A DNA stretch of 64,000 bases from JAFGUF01 sp040883315 (GTDB taxonomy: Bacteria > Bacillota > Clostridia > Christensenellales > UMGS416), in NCBI GenBank assembly GCA_040883315.1, contig JBFLKU010000008.1, forward strand, positions 62,001-126,000, read 5' to 3'. The translations under genes were made by a program, and so were the position numbers. This document shows, one piece after another, positions 26,278 through 33,345 of this stretch; positions within the stretch are counted from its first letter, which is position 1, and the number at the start of each line of letters is the position of its first letter. Under the pieces are notes generated by a model. The model was given only the letters and a program-made list of their open reading frames with translations, was not told where the DNA came from and made no database searches.

Positions 26278-26793
26278 ATGAAGCTATTTGGGAAAGAAAT
26301 ATCTATAGTAGATAAAAAATTCAGAAAGAACAAATCCCACTATATTTTGCAGTGCATGATGGCAACGGCTGCCGTAGTGGGGATACTTTTGGCGATGGAC
26401 AGCGTTTTCAAGGAAGTTATGCTGGCGTCATTTGGTGCTACTGCTTTTTTGATTTTTGCTATGCCGCATCTAAGGACAAGCCAAGAAAGAAGTGTGCTGG
26501 GCGGATATATTATTGGCATGATTTTGGGAATAGCACTGCACCACTTCGCAGCATATATATATGAACTAACAGATTTCAAGCTGATATACAGCATAATGGC
26601 TGGGCTGGCTGTGGGGCTTTCTCTTTTGATTATGACAATGACCAATGCGGAGCATCCGCCGGCAGCAGGGCTATCCCTGGGATTGGTGCTGCAGGGATAT
26701 CATGCTATGTCGCTGGTTATAGTTTTTGCATCAGTTGTGGTGCTGATGATAATAAAAAGACTGCTAAAAAACTGGCTTATTAACCTATATTAG
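26278..26793 (+). CDS. HPP-family membrane protein
   Basis: A 171-residue protein with four hydrophobic helices. The family motif EHPPAAGLSLGLVL is at about 122-135, and MLASFGATAFLIFAMPH is the typical second-helix signature. HPP proteins are implicated in nitrite or small-anion transport in plants and cyanobacteria; the bacterial role is not settled. No strong ribosome site is visible (AAGGATAG about 10 bases upstream). It diverges from the TetR gene and may be controlled by it. Confidence 0.85.
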   Translation: MKLFGKEISIVDKKFRKNKSHYILQCMMATAAVVGILLAMDSVFKEVMLASFGATAFLIFAMPHLRTSQERSVLGGYIIGMILGIALHHFAAYIYELTDFKLIYSIMAGLAVGLSLLIMTMTNAEHPPAAGLSLGLVLQGYHAMSLVIVFASVVVLMIIKRLLKNWLINLY

Positions 26794-26860
26794 AGAGAAT
26801 GGCATAAAATACAATATTGTAAATTATTTATTATATTTATTAAATAATATATAATATAAA

Positions 26861-26889
26861 TTGATAAATTTTATCGATTGTGTTATACT
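26861..26889 (+). promoter_or_regulatory. Sigma-A promoter of the HPr-like gene
   Basis: TTGATA (26861-26866), 17-base spacer, TATACT (26884-26889). This predicts a leader of about 90 bases. Confidence 0.65.
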
Positions 26890-26986
26890 ACACAACATTG
26901 AAGAAGAAGGCAATGCACAGTATTAAATTGGTAATAATAACGAAAGTTATTTAAAATATTTTACATCTATATGTGAGGATATAAAA

Positions 26987-27214
26987 ATGAAATCAATAGT
27001 TGTTAAGCTATCTTTGACAGAAGACATCAAAGATTTTGTACGCATTACTTCAAAGTATTCCTACGACATTGACCTGAAGTCAGGAAGATACATAATTGAC
27101 GCCAAATCCATTTTGGGCATATTCAGCCTAGATTTGAAACAACCTATCACAGTAGAAGTTCACAGCGATAACTGCGACGATTTGCTGGACGAACTAAAAC
27201 AATTCCAAGTGTAA
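26987..27214 (+). CDS. HPr-like protein without the phosphorylatable histidine
   Basis: A 75-residue protein with the HPr fold pattern: first strand SIVVKLS, then FVRITSKYSYDIDLKSG, the DAKSILGIFSLDL motif around the regulatory-Ser region, ITVEVHSDNCDDLLDEL and a final short helix. The active-site loop that should read GLHARPA is replaced by SLTEDIKDF, so the PTS histidine is missing and it cannot be a normal phosphocarrier. Crh-type paralogues also lack it, but Crh keeps more of the loop. A regulatory role is an inference. Ribosome site TGAGGAT. Confidence 0.72.
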   Translation: MKSIVVKLSLTEDIKDFVRITSKYSYDIDLKSGRYIIDAKSILGIFSLDLKQPITVEVHSDNCDDLLDELKQFQV

Positions 27215-27225
27215 ATAGCAGATAA

Positions 27226-27261
27226 AAAGCTGTTGTGTTTTCTAAACGCAGCAGCTTTATT
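27226..27261. terminator. Long terminator hairpin after the HPr-like gene
   Basis: A 15-bp stem (AAAGCTGTTGTGTTT / AAACGCAGCAGCTTT, two G-T pairs) with a TCT loop. T residues follow on the plus side and a better T-run (TTTTT) on the minus side, so it could also end a minus-strand RNA covering the structured element downstream. Confidence 0.75.
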
Positions 27262-27298
27262 AGCGAGATTATAAGGATTATACATTGTATAATCAATC

Positions 27299-27369
27299 CG
27301 GCAAATGGGTCGGCTATCCTGCGGTGTGGTTCATCGCGTCTTTGCCGTGCTTTTATAAAAAAATAGCAC
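27299..27369. other. GC-rich structured element, possible leader RNA or small RNA
   Basis: In an otherwise very AT-rich spacer, CGGCAAA (27299-27305) pairs with TTTGCCG (27341-27347). It encloses 35 GC-richer bases that can form two small arms (GG/CC at 27308-27319 and GCG/CGC at 27321-27337). A second hairpin (GTGCT/AGCAC, 27347-27369) follows immediately. On the plus strand it would lie in the leader of the transporter gene, about 130 bases before its ATG, after a TATAAT at about 27288-27293. On the minus strand the order CACGGCAAA, GACGC, GATAGCC, TTGCCG recalls parts of the c-di-GMP-I (GEMM) riboswitch, but its second hairpin is absent, so I do not call that class. Confidence 0.4.
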
Positions 27370-27481
27370 TGCAAAAATTTAATTGTTAATAATATTATTC
27401 AATTTTTTGTATTCTGGAGTGATATGAAAAAATGAATGATATTGAATAAATTTTAAAATTTGAAAGATAAAAGGTGAAAGT

Positions 27482-28756
27482 ATGGAACTCTATCATATAA
27501 TTACCGCAATAAGTATATTCGTTATCATTTATGGCGTAATTATCTCTGAGAAAATTCACAGGACTACAATAGCTATCTTTGGTGCAACTATGCTGCTGGT
27601 TTTCAAAATAGTTACACAGGAAAAGGCTATAGAGAACATTGACTTCAATACAATCGGGCTTCTGGTTGGTATGATGATTATTGTAAACATACTAAGGAGA
27701 ACAGGTGCTTTTGAATACCTTGCCATAAAGGCTGCAAAGGCAGTGAAAGGTGAACCGTGGAGAATTATAGTGGTGTTCTCTATTTTCACGGCTATTGCAT
27801 CTGCACTCTTGGACAACGTGACAACCATTTTGCTGATGGTACCTATAACATTGGTTATAACTGAGACATTGGAGCTGAACCCTGTAATATTCGTTCTTCC
27901 ATTAATTATTGCATCCAATGTTGGCGGCACAGCCACACTGATAGGTGACCCGCCAAACATAATGATAGGATCGGCAGCTGGACTGGGATTTATTGATTTC
28001 ATCAAAAATCTGGCACCGATAATTATAATCGTATTGATTGCTGTTATTTTCATTTTTAAATTGATGTACAAAAAGCAGCTGAAAATATCCGACGACAAAA
28101 AAGCAAAGATAATGGAGATGGACGAAAATCTGGCAATAAGGGACAGCGTTCTGCTGAAAAAGAGCGTTGTGGTGCTGGCAATCACTATGGTGGGATTTAT
28201 TCTTCACCAATATCTAAATTTTGAGTCTGCTACAGTTGCATTGGTGGGCGCAGCACTGCTGCTGCTTATCAGCAAAGTGGACGCAGAGGACATACTAATA
28301 GAGATAGAATGGCCGACGATTTTCTTCTTCATGGCGTTGTTCATTTTAGTGGGCGGACTAGAGGAAGTGGGCGTAATTGATTTCCTAGCTAGTGGATTGC
28401 TAAATCTTACCGGCGGAAATTTATTCTTTATGGTAATATTGATCCTCTGGGGCTCTGCAATAGCATCAGCATTCCTAGACAATATACCATTTGTAGCCAC
28501 AATGATACCATTGATAAAGAGCATGGCAGCAATGACTGCTGTCAGCGTGACACCGCTGTGGTGGGCACTGGCACTGGGTGCATGTCTAGGCGGCAACGGA
28601 ACGCTAGTGGGAGCATCTGCCAATGTAATAGCCAGCGGAATGCTGGAAAAGCAAGGACACAAGCTTAGCTTTGTACATTATTTCAAGGCGGGATTTCCTA
28701 TTATGATAGTTTCTATAGTTTTATCAACAGTTTATCTGATTATATTCTACCTGTAA
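27482..28756 (+). CDS. ArsB/NhaD-type ion transporter
   Basis: A 424-residue polytopic protein with 11-12 helices in two halves. Each half has the superfamily signature: LLDNVTTILLMVP and GGTATLIGDPPNIMIG in the first, FLDNIPFVATMIPL and LGGNGTLVGASANVIA in the second. This pattern belongs to the ion-transporter superfamily grouping arsenite permeases (ArsB) with NhaD Na+/H+ antiporters and YbiR-like proteins; ion specificity cannot be read by eye. Ribosome site AAAGGTG. It heads a two-gene operon behind a long structured leader. Confidence 0.85.
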   Translation: MELYHIITAISIFVIIYGVIISEKIHRTTIAIFGATMLLVFKIVTQEKAIENIDFNTIGLLVGMMIIVNILRRTGAFEYLAIKAAKAVKGEPWRIIVVFSIFTAIASALLDNVTTILLMVPITLVITETLELNPVIFVLPLIIASNVGGTATLIGDPPNIMIGSAAGLGFIDFIKNLAPIIIIVLIAVIFIFKLMYKKQLKISDDKKAKIMEMDENLAIRDSVLLKKSVVVLAITMVGFILHQYLNFESATVALVGAALLLLISKVDAEDILIEIEWPTIFFFMALFILVGGLEEVGVIDFLASGLLNLTGGNLFFMVILILWGSAIASAFLDNIPFVATMIPLIKSMAAMTAVSVTPLWWALALGACLGGNGTLVGASANVIASGMLEKQGHKLSFVHYFKAGFPIMIVSIVLSTVYLIIFYL

Positions 28757-28766
28757 GGAGGGGCTT

Positions 28767-29246
28767 ATGAGAAATATTATTAACACAGCAGAGATATCAC
28801 AGCACACCATAAAGCTGCAGCAGCTGGGAGCCAAGGTGCAGGTGATAAACAGTACGCTTTGCTACGTCAATTTTAATATAGACGGGCTGGAGCTGCAATA
28901 CGTATACAACGTGAACCACAAAGGCAATTATTTTCTGGAAAGAATAAAGCCCTATCCGCTGGCACTGCAGGAGGTAAGCGACGAAAAGGGCATAGTGAAG
29001 ATTATAAAAGAGGACGTGGATAAATTCAAAAATACGCTTAAATCAAATCATTCACAGAATTTTATATCTATGGCTCAGCAAATAAGCAAAACATTTGCAA
29101 CATTCGAAGACACCTTTTTGAACTACAACATACCAAAGGAAAAGGTGGAGAAAATATATAAAAAGATTTTGGCGCTGGAATTTGAAATAGACATGATTAG
29201 AGAGATTGCCAAGGAGATAACGCTGAAAGATCAGGAAGACAACTAA
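28767..29246 (+). CDS. Hypothetical protein in operon with the ion transporter
   Basis: A 159-residue soluble protein that starts 10 bases after the transporter stop, with ribosome site TAAGGAGGGG. The first 70 residues look strand-rich (AKVQVINSTLCYVNFNIDGL, LQYVYNVNHKGNY) and the rest is helical and charged (NFISMAQQISKTFATFEDTF, VEKIYKKILALEFEIDMI). I recognise no family and see no metal or nucleotide motif. The tight spacing suggests a regulatory or accessory role for the transporter. Confidence 0.65.
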   Translation: MRNIINTAEISQHTIKLQQLGAKVQVINSTLCYVNFNIDGLELQYVYNVNHKGNYFLERIKPYPLALQEVSDEKGIVKIIKEDVDKFKNTLKSNHSQNFISMAQQISKTFATFEDTFLNYNIPKEKVEKIYKKILALEFEIDMIREIAKEITLKDQEDN

Positions 29247-29267
29247 AATTTACATACTATACTTCTT

Positions 29268-29296
29268 AAATGCCGCAACTATTTTGCGGCATTTTT
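29268..29296 (+). terminator. Rho-independent terminator after the transporter operon
   Basis: Stem AAATGCCGCAA / TTGCGGCATTT with a 5-base loop and T-run. Confidence 0.85.
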
Positions 29297-29362
29297 AATA
29301 ATTGTAAACTATTATAAAAAAAGCCCAGCAAAAGCTGAACTTATTTATAAAATATGGTTTTT

Positions 29363-29881
29363 TTATTTCTTTATCACACCGTAGCCGCCGTATACAGGCT
29401 TTATATCGTTTATTGTGATTACCACATTGCCCTGTATTTCCCTTATCATCTTTGCTACTTCCTTTTGATTTTTGCGGGGGATGTTCATCAGCAAAATATT
29501 GCGTTTGAAGTTCATGCCGTCGCCTTCCATCACAGTCACAGCAAAGCCTTTTGCTCGTATTCTGTTTGCCAGCTCCAGCCCATGCTCCTCCATAACTATT
29601 GCCTCTATGCGCACCGTGCCGATGCCTAGCCTTTGCTCAAAGGTGGAGCCCACATAGTTGCCGATAGAAAAGCCAAGTGCATATGCCACCAGCTTGAAGG
29701 GGTCTTCTGTGATATTTGTAAGCACAGTGGATACCAGCACAACCCATATCAAAACTTCCAGAAGCCCAATCAGCGATCCTATCACCTTTACGCCTCGTGT
29801 TATAAGTACAATTCTGGTGGTTGCCAGAGACACTTCCAGAATTTTAGCAAAAAATATCAAAAAATATAATAATATGCCCAT
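29363..29881 (-). CDS. UPF0316 (DUF5698/DUF2179) membrane protein
   Basis: A 172-residue protein. Three helices occupy about the first 90 residues, with the family stretch FFAKILEVSLATTRIVLITRG and YALGFSIGNYVGSTFEQRLGIG. A cytoplasmic DUF2179-type domain of about 80 residues follows (VEGDG-like VMEGDGMNFKRNILLMNIPR). Function unknown; DUF2179 is also found in YitT proteins. The frame is open to 29941, but that region is the terminator of the upstream gene. I start at 29881 because AAAAGGA lies eight bases before it. Confidence 0.82.
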   Translation of the reverse strand: MGILLYFLIFFAKILEVSLATTRIVLITRGVKVIGSLIGLLEVLIWVVLVSTVLTNITEDPFKLVAYALGFSIGNYVGSTFEQRLGIGTVRIEAIVMEEHGLELANRIRAKGFAVTVMEGDGMNFKRNILLMNIPRKNQKEVAKMIREIQGNVVITINDIKPVYGGYGVIKK

Positions 29882-29902
29882 AGTATCCATCCTTTTCATA
29901 AA

Positions 29903-29939
29903 AAATAAAAGGCCTTTAAAGGTGAAACCATTAAAGACC
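29903..29939 (-). terminator. Rho-independent terminator after the KamA-type gene
   Basis: On the minus strand, GGTCTTTAA / TTAAAGGCC (one G-T pair) with an 11-base loop, then TTTTATTTTTT. It lies only about 20 bases ahead of the UPF0316 start, so it might also work as an attenuator for that gene. Confidence 0.7.
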
Positions 29940-29955
29940 AAATGTATCTATATAT

Positions 29956-31074
29956 TCACAAATCCAGATTATCAGGATAGGTGTATATATCGCCTTTATA
30001 ATTTCGCAGAACCACCTGCGAGCCGTCAAACGCCTTGATGTAGTGGGAGTTCACGGGGATTTTGCCGCCGCCTCCCGGTGCATCAATCACGTATTTTGGC
30101 ACAGCATATCCGGATATGTATCCGGTCAGCTGCTCCATCAGCTCCATGCCCCTGCGGACATCCACTCGGAAGTGTGAAAGCCCCTGTGTCAGGTCGCACT
30201 GATACATATAGTAGGGTCGCACTTTGATGGCTGCAAGTTTCATATACAATTCTCTTAATATATTTATATCATCATTTATGCCTTTTAGCAATACGTTTTG
30301 GTTTCCCATAGGGATTCCTGCATTCACGATGGAAAGGCATGCAGCAGAAGACTCGGGCGTAATCTCCTTTGGATGATTAAAATGAGTATTGATATATATA
30401 GGCGAATACTTTTTCAGCATAGTCAACAGCTTCGGTGTGATGCGCATAGGCAGGACAACAGGCACACGTGTACCAATCCTGATAATTTTTACATGCGGAA
30501 TGCTGCGGATTTTGGATATTATGTATTCCAGCTTTTTGTCGCCAAGTGTCAGCGGGTCTCCGCCGGATATCAAAACGTCCTCTATCTGTGGGTTATTTCT
30601 GATGTATGCCACAGCATTTGCTATCTCAATTTCTGATATTATCTTGTCTTCTTCGCCCACCACTCTTTTTCTGGTGCAGTGCCTGCAGTACATAGAGCAC
30701 TGCAATGTCACAAGAAACAGCACTCTGTTTGGGTATCTGTGCACTATGTGGTTTACGGGGCTGTCGCCTTCTTCATTTAGAGGGTCTGCCATCTCATAGG
30801 GCATCACGCACATTTCACTGGCAGATGGAATAGCCTGCCTGCGAATAGGGCAGTTTTCGTCATTTATATCCATTAATGATGCATAGTAGGGCGTGATTGC
30901 CATTCTGAAAGAATTGAGACAGGTACTGATATTTCTCTGCTCATTTTCAGACAGCGGGATTATCCTGCTAAGGCTCTCTGCATCCTTTATGCGGTTTTTC
31001 ATCTGCCATTCCCAGTCGCCAAATTGCTTTTGGGAGACAAAATTATTTAGTTTATGTGCAAAGGTAGTTTGCAT
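29956..31074 (-). CDS. KamA-family radical SAM enzyme (lysine 2,3-aminomutase-like)
   Basis: A 372-residue radical SAM/PLP enzyme. The cluster motif is CSMYCRHC (Cys126, 130, 133), followed by the SAM-binding ISGGDPLTL. The two aspartates that hold the substrate amine in clostridial lysine 2,3-aminomutase appear in YQCDLTQGLSHFR and VIDAPGGGGKIP, favouring lysine (or a lysine-like group) over glutamate. It is about 45 residues shorter than the clostridial enzyme. The start is one base after the ATP-grasp stop, so the two are coupled. No acetyltransferase (ablB) or lysine-fermentation genes are nearby. Confidence 0.85.
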   Translation of the reverse strand: MQTTFAHKLNNFVSQKQFGDWEWQMKNRIKDAESLSRIIPLSENEQRNISTCLNSFRMAITPYYASLMDINDENCPIRRQAIPSASEMCVMPYEMADPLNEEGDSPVNHIVHRYPNRVLFLVTLQCSMYCRHCTRKRVVGEEDKIISEIEIANAVAYIRNNPQIEDVLISGGDPLTLGDKKLEYIISKIRSIPHVKIIRIGTRVPVVLPMRITPKLLTMLKKYSPIYINTHFNHPKEITPESSAACLSIVNAGIPMGNQNVLLKGINDDINILRELYMKLAAIKVRPYYMYQCDLTQGLSHFRVDVRRGMELMEQLTGYISGYAVPKYVIDAPGGGGKIPVNSHYIKAFDGSQVVLRNYKGDIYTYPDNLDL

Positions 31075-31075
31075 A

Positions 31076-32083
31076 TTATTTCGCCTCCTTTTCGCTGTAT
31101 CTTTTTATGGCAGCTGAGAGCACCATATTTATTAATGATTCGTATGATATGCCGTTTTTTTCAGCTATCATGGGCATGTCACTGTATCCGGGGGCAAGCC
31201 CTGGCAGGGGATTTATTTCTATAAAATAAAGCTCATTTTTTTCGTTGAGCATGAAATCTATTCTAGAGAGGTCTTTGCAGCCGAGAATATTATATATTTT
31301 CACAGCCGTTTCCATCATCACTTTCTCTGTCTTGTCGGATATATTTGCAGGGCATACATATTTCACTTTGCTTTGGTAGTCCTGCTTCACGCTGTAGTCA
31401 TACACGGTGTTTTCAGCGGCATTTAAAAACTCTATCTCCATAGGCCTCAGTGCGTATGCATCGCTGCCGTTGCCCAAAACGCCCACGGTGAATTCTCTGC
31501 CTTTTATGTATTCTTCCAGAAGCAAAGTTTGGGAAGCATTAGAGAGCAGATAGCCCACTAAATCCTTCAGCTGTTTTTTGCTTTTCACCACTGATACGCT
31601 GGATATGCCTTTGCTGCTGCCTTCTGCATTCGGTTTCACTATCACGGGGAACTTAATGTTTTTGTCCAGCACAAAATCAGCACTTTCAATCACTTGAAAT
31701 GCAGGGGTTTTCACGCCGTGTGGAATAACAACATTTTTACATAGTGCTTTATCCAAACAGATGCATAGTGTTGTGGCATCAGAGCCTGTAAATTTTAAAT
31801 TAAAGAAATCTAATAAAGCCGGCACTTGTGCTTCTCGGCTTCTGCCGTTTGCACCTTCAGCTATATTGAAAATGATGTCTAAATGGTTGCTTAAAAGTTT
31901 CTCGGGCAATGATTTGTCTACCTCCAGTAAAACTACTTTGTATCCGTTGCTTTCCAGAGATTTTTTTATTGCCTCAATGGTTTCTATAGAGTCGAACTCC
32001 GCCTCCTCTTCAGATTTACTTCTTTTTAAATTGAAAGTAAATCCGACAGAGGGAGGAGGGTCTTTTTCGTCGATGTTAAGCAT
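31076..32083 (-). CDS. D-Ala-D-Ala ligase-like ATP-grasp enzyme
   Basis: A 335-residue ATP-grasp ligase of the Ddl type. Visible motifs are FNIAEGANGRSREAQVPALL (N-terminal substrate region), FTGSDATTLCICLDKALCK, FPVIVKPNAEGSSKGISSVS (ATP-grasp loop), LLLEEYIKGREFTVGVLGN and the metal-binding end RIDFMLNEKNELYFIEINPLPGL. It differs from housekeeping Ddl in the N-terminus and the VYDYSVKQDYQSKV segment, so D-Ala-D-Ala may not be the product. Partnered with the downstream KamA-type enzyme, it may ligate a beta-amino acid or amino acid to a carrier; this is inference. Ribosome site GAGGTGG. Confidence 0.8.
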   Translation of the reverse strand: MLNIDEKDPPPSVGFTFNLKRSKSEEEAEFDSIETIEAIKKSLESNGYKVVLLEVDKSLPEKLLSNHLDIIFNIAEGANGRSREAQVPALLDFFNLKFTGSDATTLCICLDKALCKNVVIPHGVKTPAFQVIESADFVLDKNIKFPVIVKPNAEGSSKGISSVSVVKSKKQLKDLVGYLLSNASQTLLLEEYIKGREFTVGVLGNGSDAYALRPMEIEFLNAAENTVYDYSVKQDYQSKVKYVCPANISDKTEKVMMETAVKIYNILGCKDLSRIDFMLNEKNELYFIEINPLPGLAPGYSDMPMIAEKNGISYESLINMVLSAAIKRYSEKEAK

Positions 32084-32220
32084 GTATTACCACCTCGCTT
32101 TTTTTATAAATTTCACAATATTTATATTTATGATTGCAAATCATATACCAAAAAAATCATTAAGTCAATATATTTTTTATGGATTTTTATGTAGTAAATA
32201 TGCATTGATTTTGTGCAGAA

Positions 32221-32247
32221 AAAAAGCAGCCAATCAGCTGCTTTTTT
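32221..32247. terminator. Terminator after the acidic protein gene
   Basis: AAAAAGCAGC / GCTGCTTTTT with a 6-base loop, symmetrical enough to act on either strand. It separates the acidic-protein gene from the ATP-grasp gene. Confidence 0.75.
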
Positions 32248-32262
32248 ATAAGTTTTTAATTT

Positions 32263-32454
32263 TTATTCATCTTCATCTTCTTCATAGTCTTCATCGTAAT
32301 CTTCGTAGCCATCATAATCTTCGTAATCATCATAGTCTTCGTATTCTTCATACTCATCATCATCATAGTAGCTGTCGGATCCGCCAAAATATTGGTCGTG
32401 TTTACTCATGCCTCTGCCTCTTAGGCCGTCTTCATAGTCATGTTTATTACTCAT
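32263..32454 (-). CDS. Small acidic Asp/Glu/Tyr-rich protein
   Basis: A 63-residue protein: about 25 mixed residues (MSNKHDYEDGLRGRGMSKHD) followed by a tail made almost only of Asp, Glu and Tyr in quasi-repeats such as YEDYDDYEDYDGYEDYDED. No signal or membrane segment. The ribosome site GAGGA fits the ATG at 32454 better than the one at 32460. A terminator follows, so it is a separate gene. Function unknown: a cation or protein binder, or a modified peptide, are possibilities without evidence. Confidence 0.6.
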   Translation of the reverse strand: MSNKHDYEDGLRGRGMSKHDQYFGGSDSYYDDDEYEEYEDYDDYEDYDGYEDYDEDYEEDEDE

Positions 32455-32506
32455 AACCATTCCTCACTTTTAAATATTATTCTACAATGTTCTAATGAAC
32501 ATATTT

Positions 32507-33181
32507 TTACTTTAATGAATTCAAAACTATCTCCGTTATGCTTTCTGTTTTGCCATACAGGATTAGCCTGTCGCCCTGCTTCAGAACAAACTGTGCATCA
32601 GGGAAATCGTATACTTTTTCGCCTCTGTCCACCTTCAGAACGTTTATTTCCAGCTTGCTGAGCTGTGAGCTGCGTAGTGAATGCCCGCAAAGGTCATTGT
32701 TCTCTTCCAGCACTATCTCGTGCACGCCGTATCCCTCAGAAACCTGCAGGATGCTGTCGATGGAGCTGCTATCCTGTTTTTTTATGCTCTTTGATAGTAT
32801 CTTCTCCACAAACTTATTAAACCGCGTGTTTATTCGGCGTGATCTGGTGAAGACAATCAGCATAGCTGCTACTATCACCAGCATGATGCCAATGTATATC
32901 AGCTGATTTTTGTTTTGTATCAGTATGTTTACAAACAGCGAAATCAGCATGACCTGCGAAATATAGCTGATGACCATCAGCCAGCTGGCTATCTGCCTGC
33001 GCATCTTGTGCTGGGCAATTAGCTCGGATTCACGGGTGGTGAAGCCTGTGTGAGTGATGATTGATATAATCTGAAACCTCGCTTTGTCAAAATCAAGTCC
33101 AGTCATTTTTAAAACTACAGCTAATATTTCTATCAAAAGCCACAGAGCCAAAAAAACAATAAAAGCTATAACAACAGACAT
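32507..33181 (-). CDS. Membrane protein with TrkA_C (RCK C-terminal) domain
   Basis: A 224-residue protein. One helix at the N-terminus, then the conserved GLDFDKARFQIISIITHTGF and TTRESELI segment, two more helices (about 65-90 and 95-112), and a TrkA_C-like ligand domain at the end (YGVHEIVLEENNDLCGHSLR, FVLKQGDRLILYGK). TrkA_C domains bind small ligands such as cyclic dinucleotides in potassium transport. There is no RCK_N domain or channel pore here. The start at 33181 uses AAGGAG seven bases upstream; the longer frame lacks one. Confidence 0.75.
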   Translation of the reverse strand: MSVVIAFIVFLALWLLIEILAVVLKMTGLDFDKARFQIISIITHTGFTTRESELIAQHKMRRQIASWLMVISYISQVMLISLFVNILIQNKNQLIYIGIMLVIVAAMLIVFTRSRRINTRFNKFVEKILSKSIKKQDSSSIDSILQVSEGYGVHEIVLEENNDLCGHSLRSSQLSKLEINVLKVDRGEKVYDFPDAQFVLKQGDRLILYGKTESITEIVLNSLK

Positions 33182-33345
33182 GGCACTCTCCTTATTCACG
33201 TTTCAAAAGTATAACAACTTATAACTGGATTATATCTCTTTATCACAAATAGTCAATGGTTTTGCCATTATATTTTTCGAAAAATATAAATTTTTTTTGC
33301 CAAAATATTCTAGCAATATATCTGCAAATAAACTACAATATACAT

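Noticed and set aside
26130..26333. 68-residue N-terminal extension of the TetR protein
   Set aside because: It crosses a 12/12 consensus promoter and the operator, and the DNA-binding domain begins properly at 26129 with a ribosome site.
27299..27347. c-di-GMP-I (GEMM) riboswitch on the minus strand
   Set aside because: Several core words match in order (CACGGCAAA, GACGC, GATAGCC, TTGCCG), but the tetraloop hairpin between the first two is absent and no gene lies downstream on that strand. Reported only as a structured element.
29956..32454. RiPP cluster with the acidic protein as precursor for the ATP-grasp and radical SAM enzymes
   Set aside because: A terminator separates the acidic gene, the ligase is Ddl-like instead of graspetide-type, and there is no transporter or leader-like motif. 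Kept only as a remote idea.
31761..32456. 231-residue plus-strand ORF over the ATP-grasp start and acidic gene
   Set aside because: It is antisense to a clear ATP-grasp gene and to the acidic repeat; its Ser/His-rich composition is what the reverse of an Asp/Glu/Tyr repeat gives.
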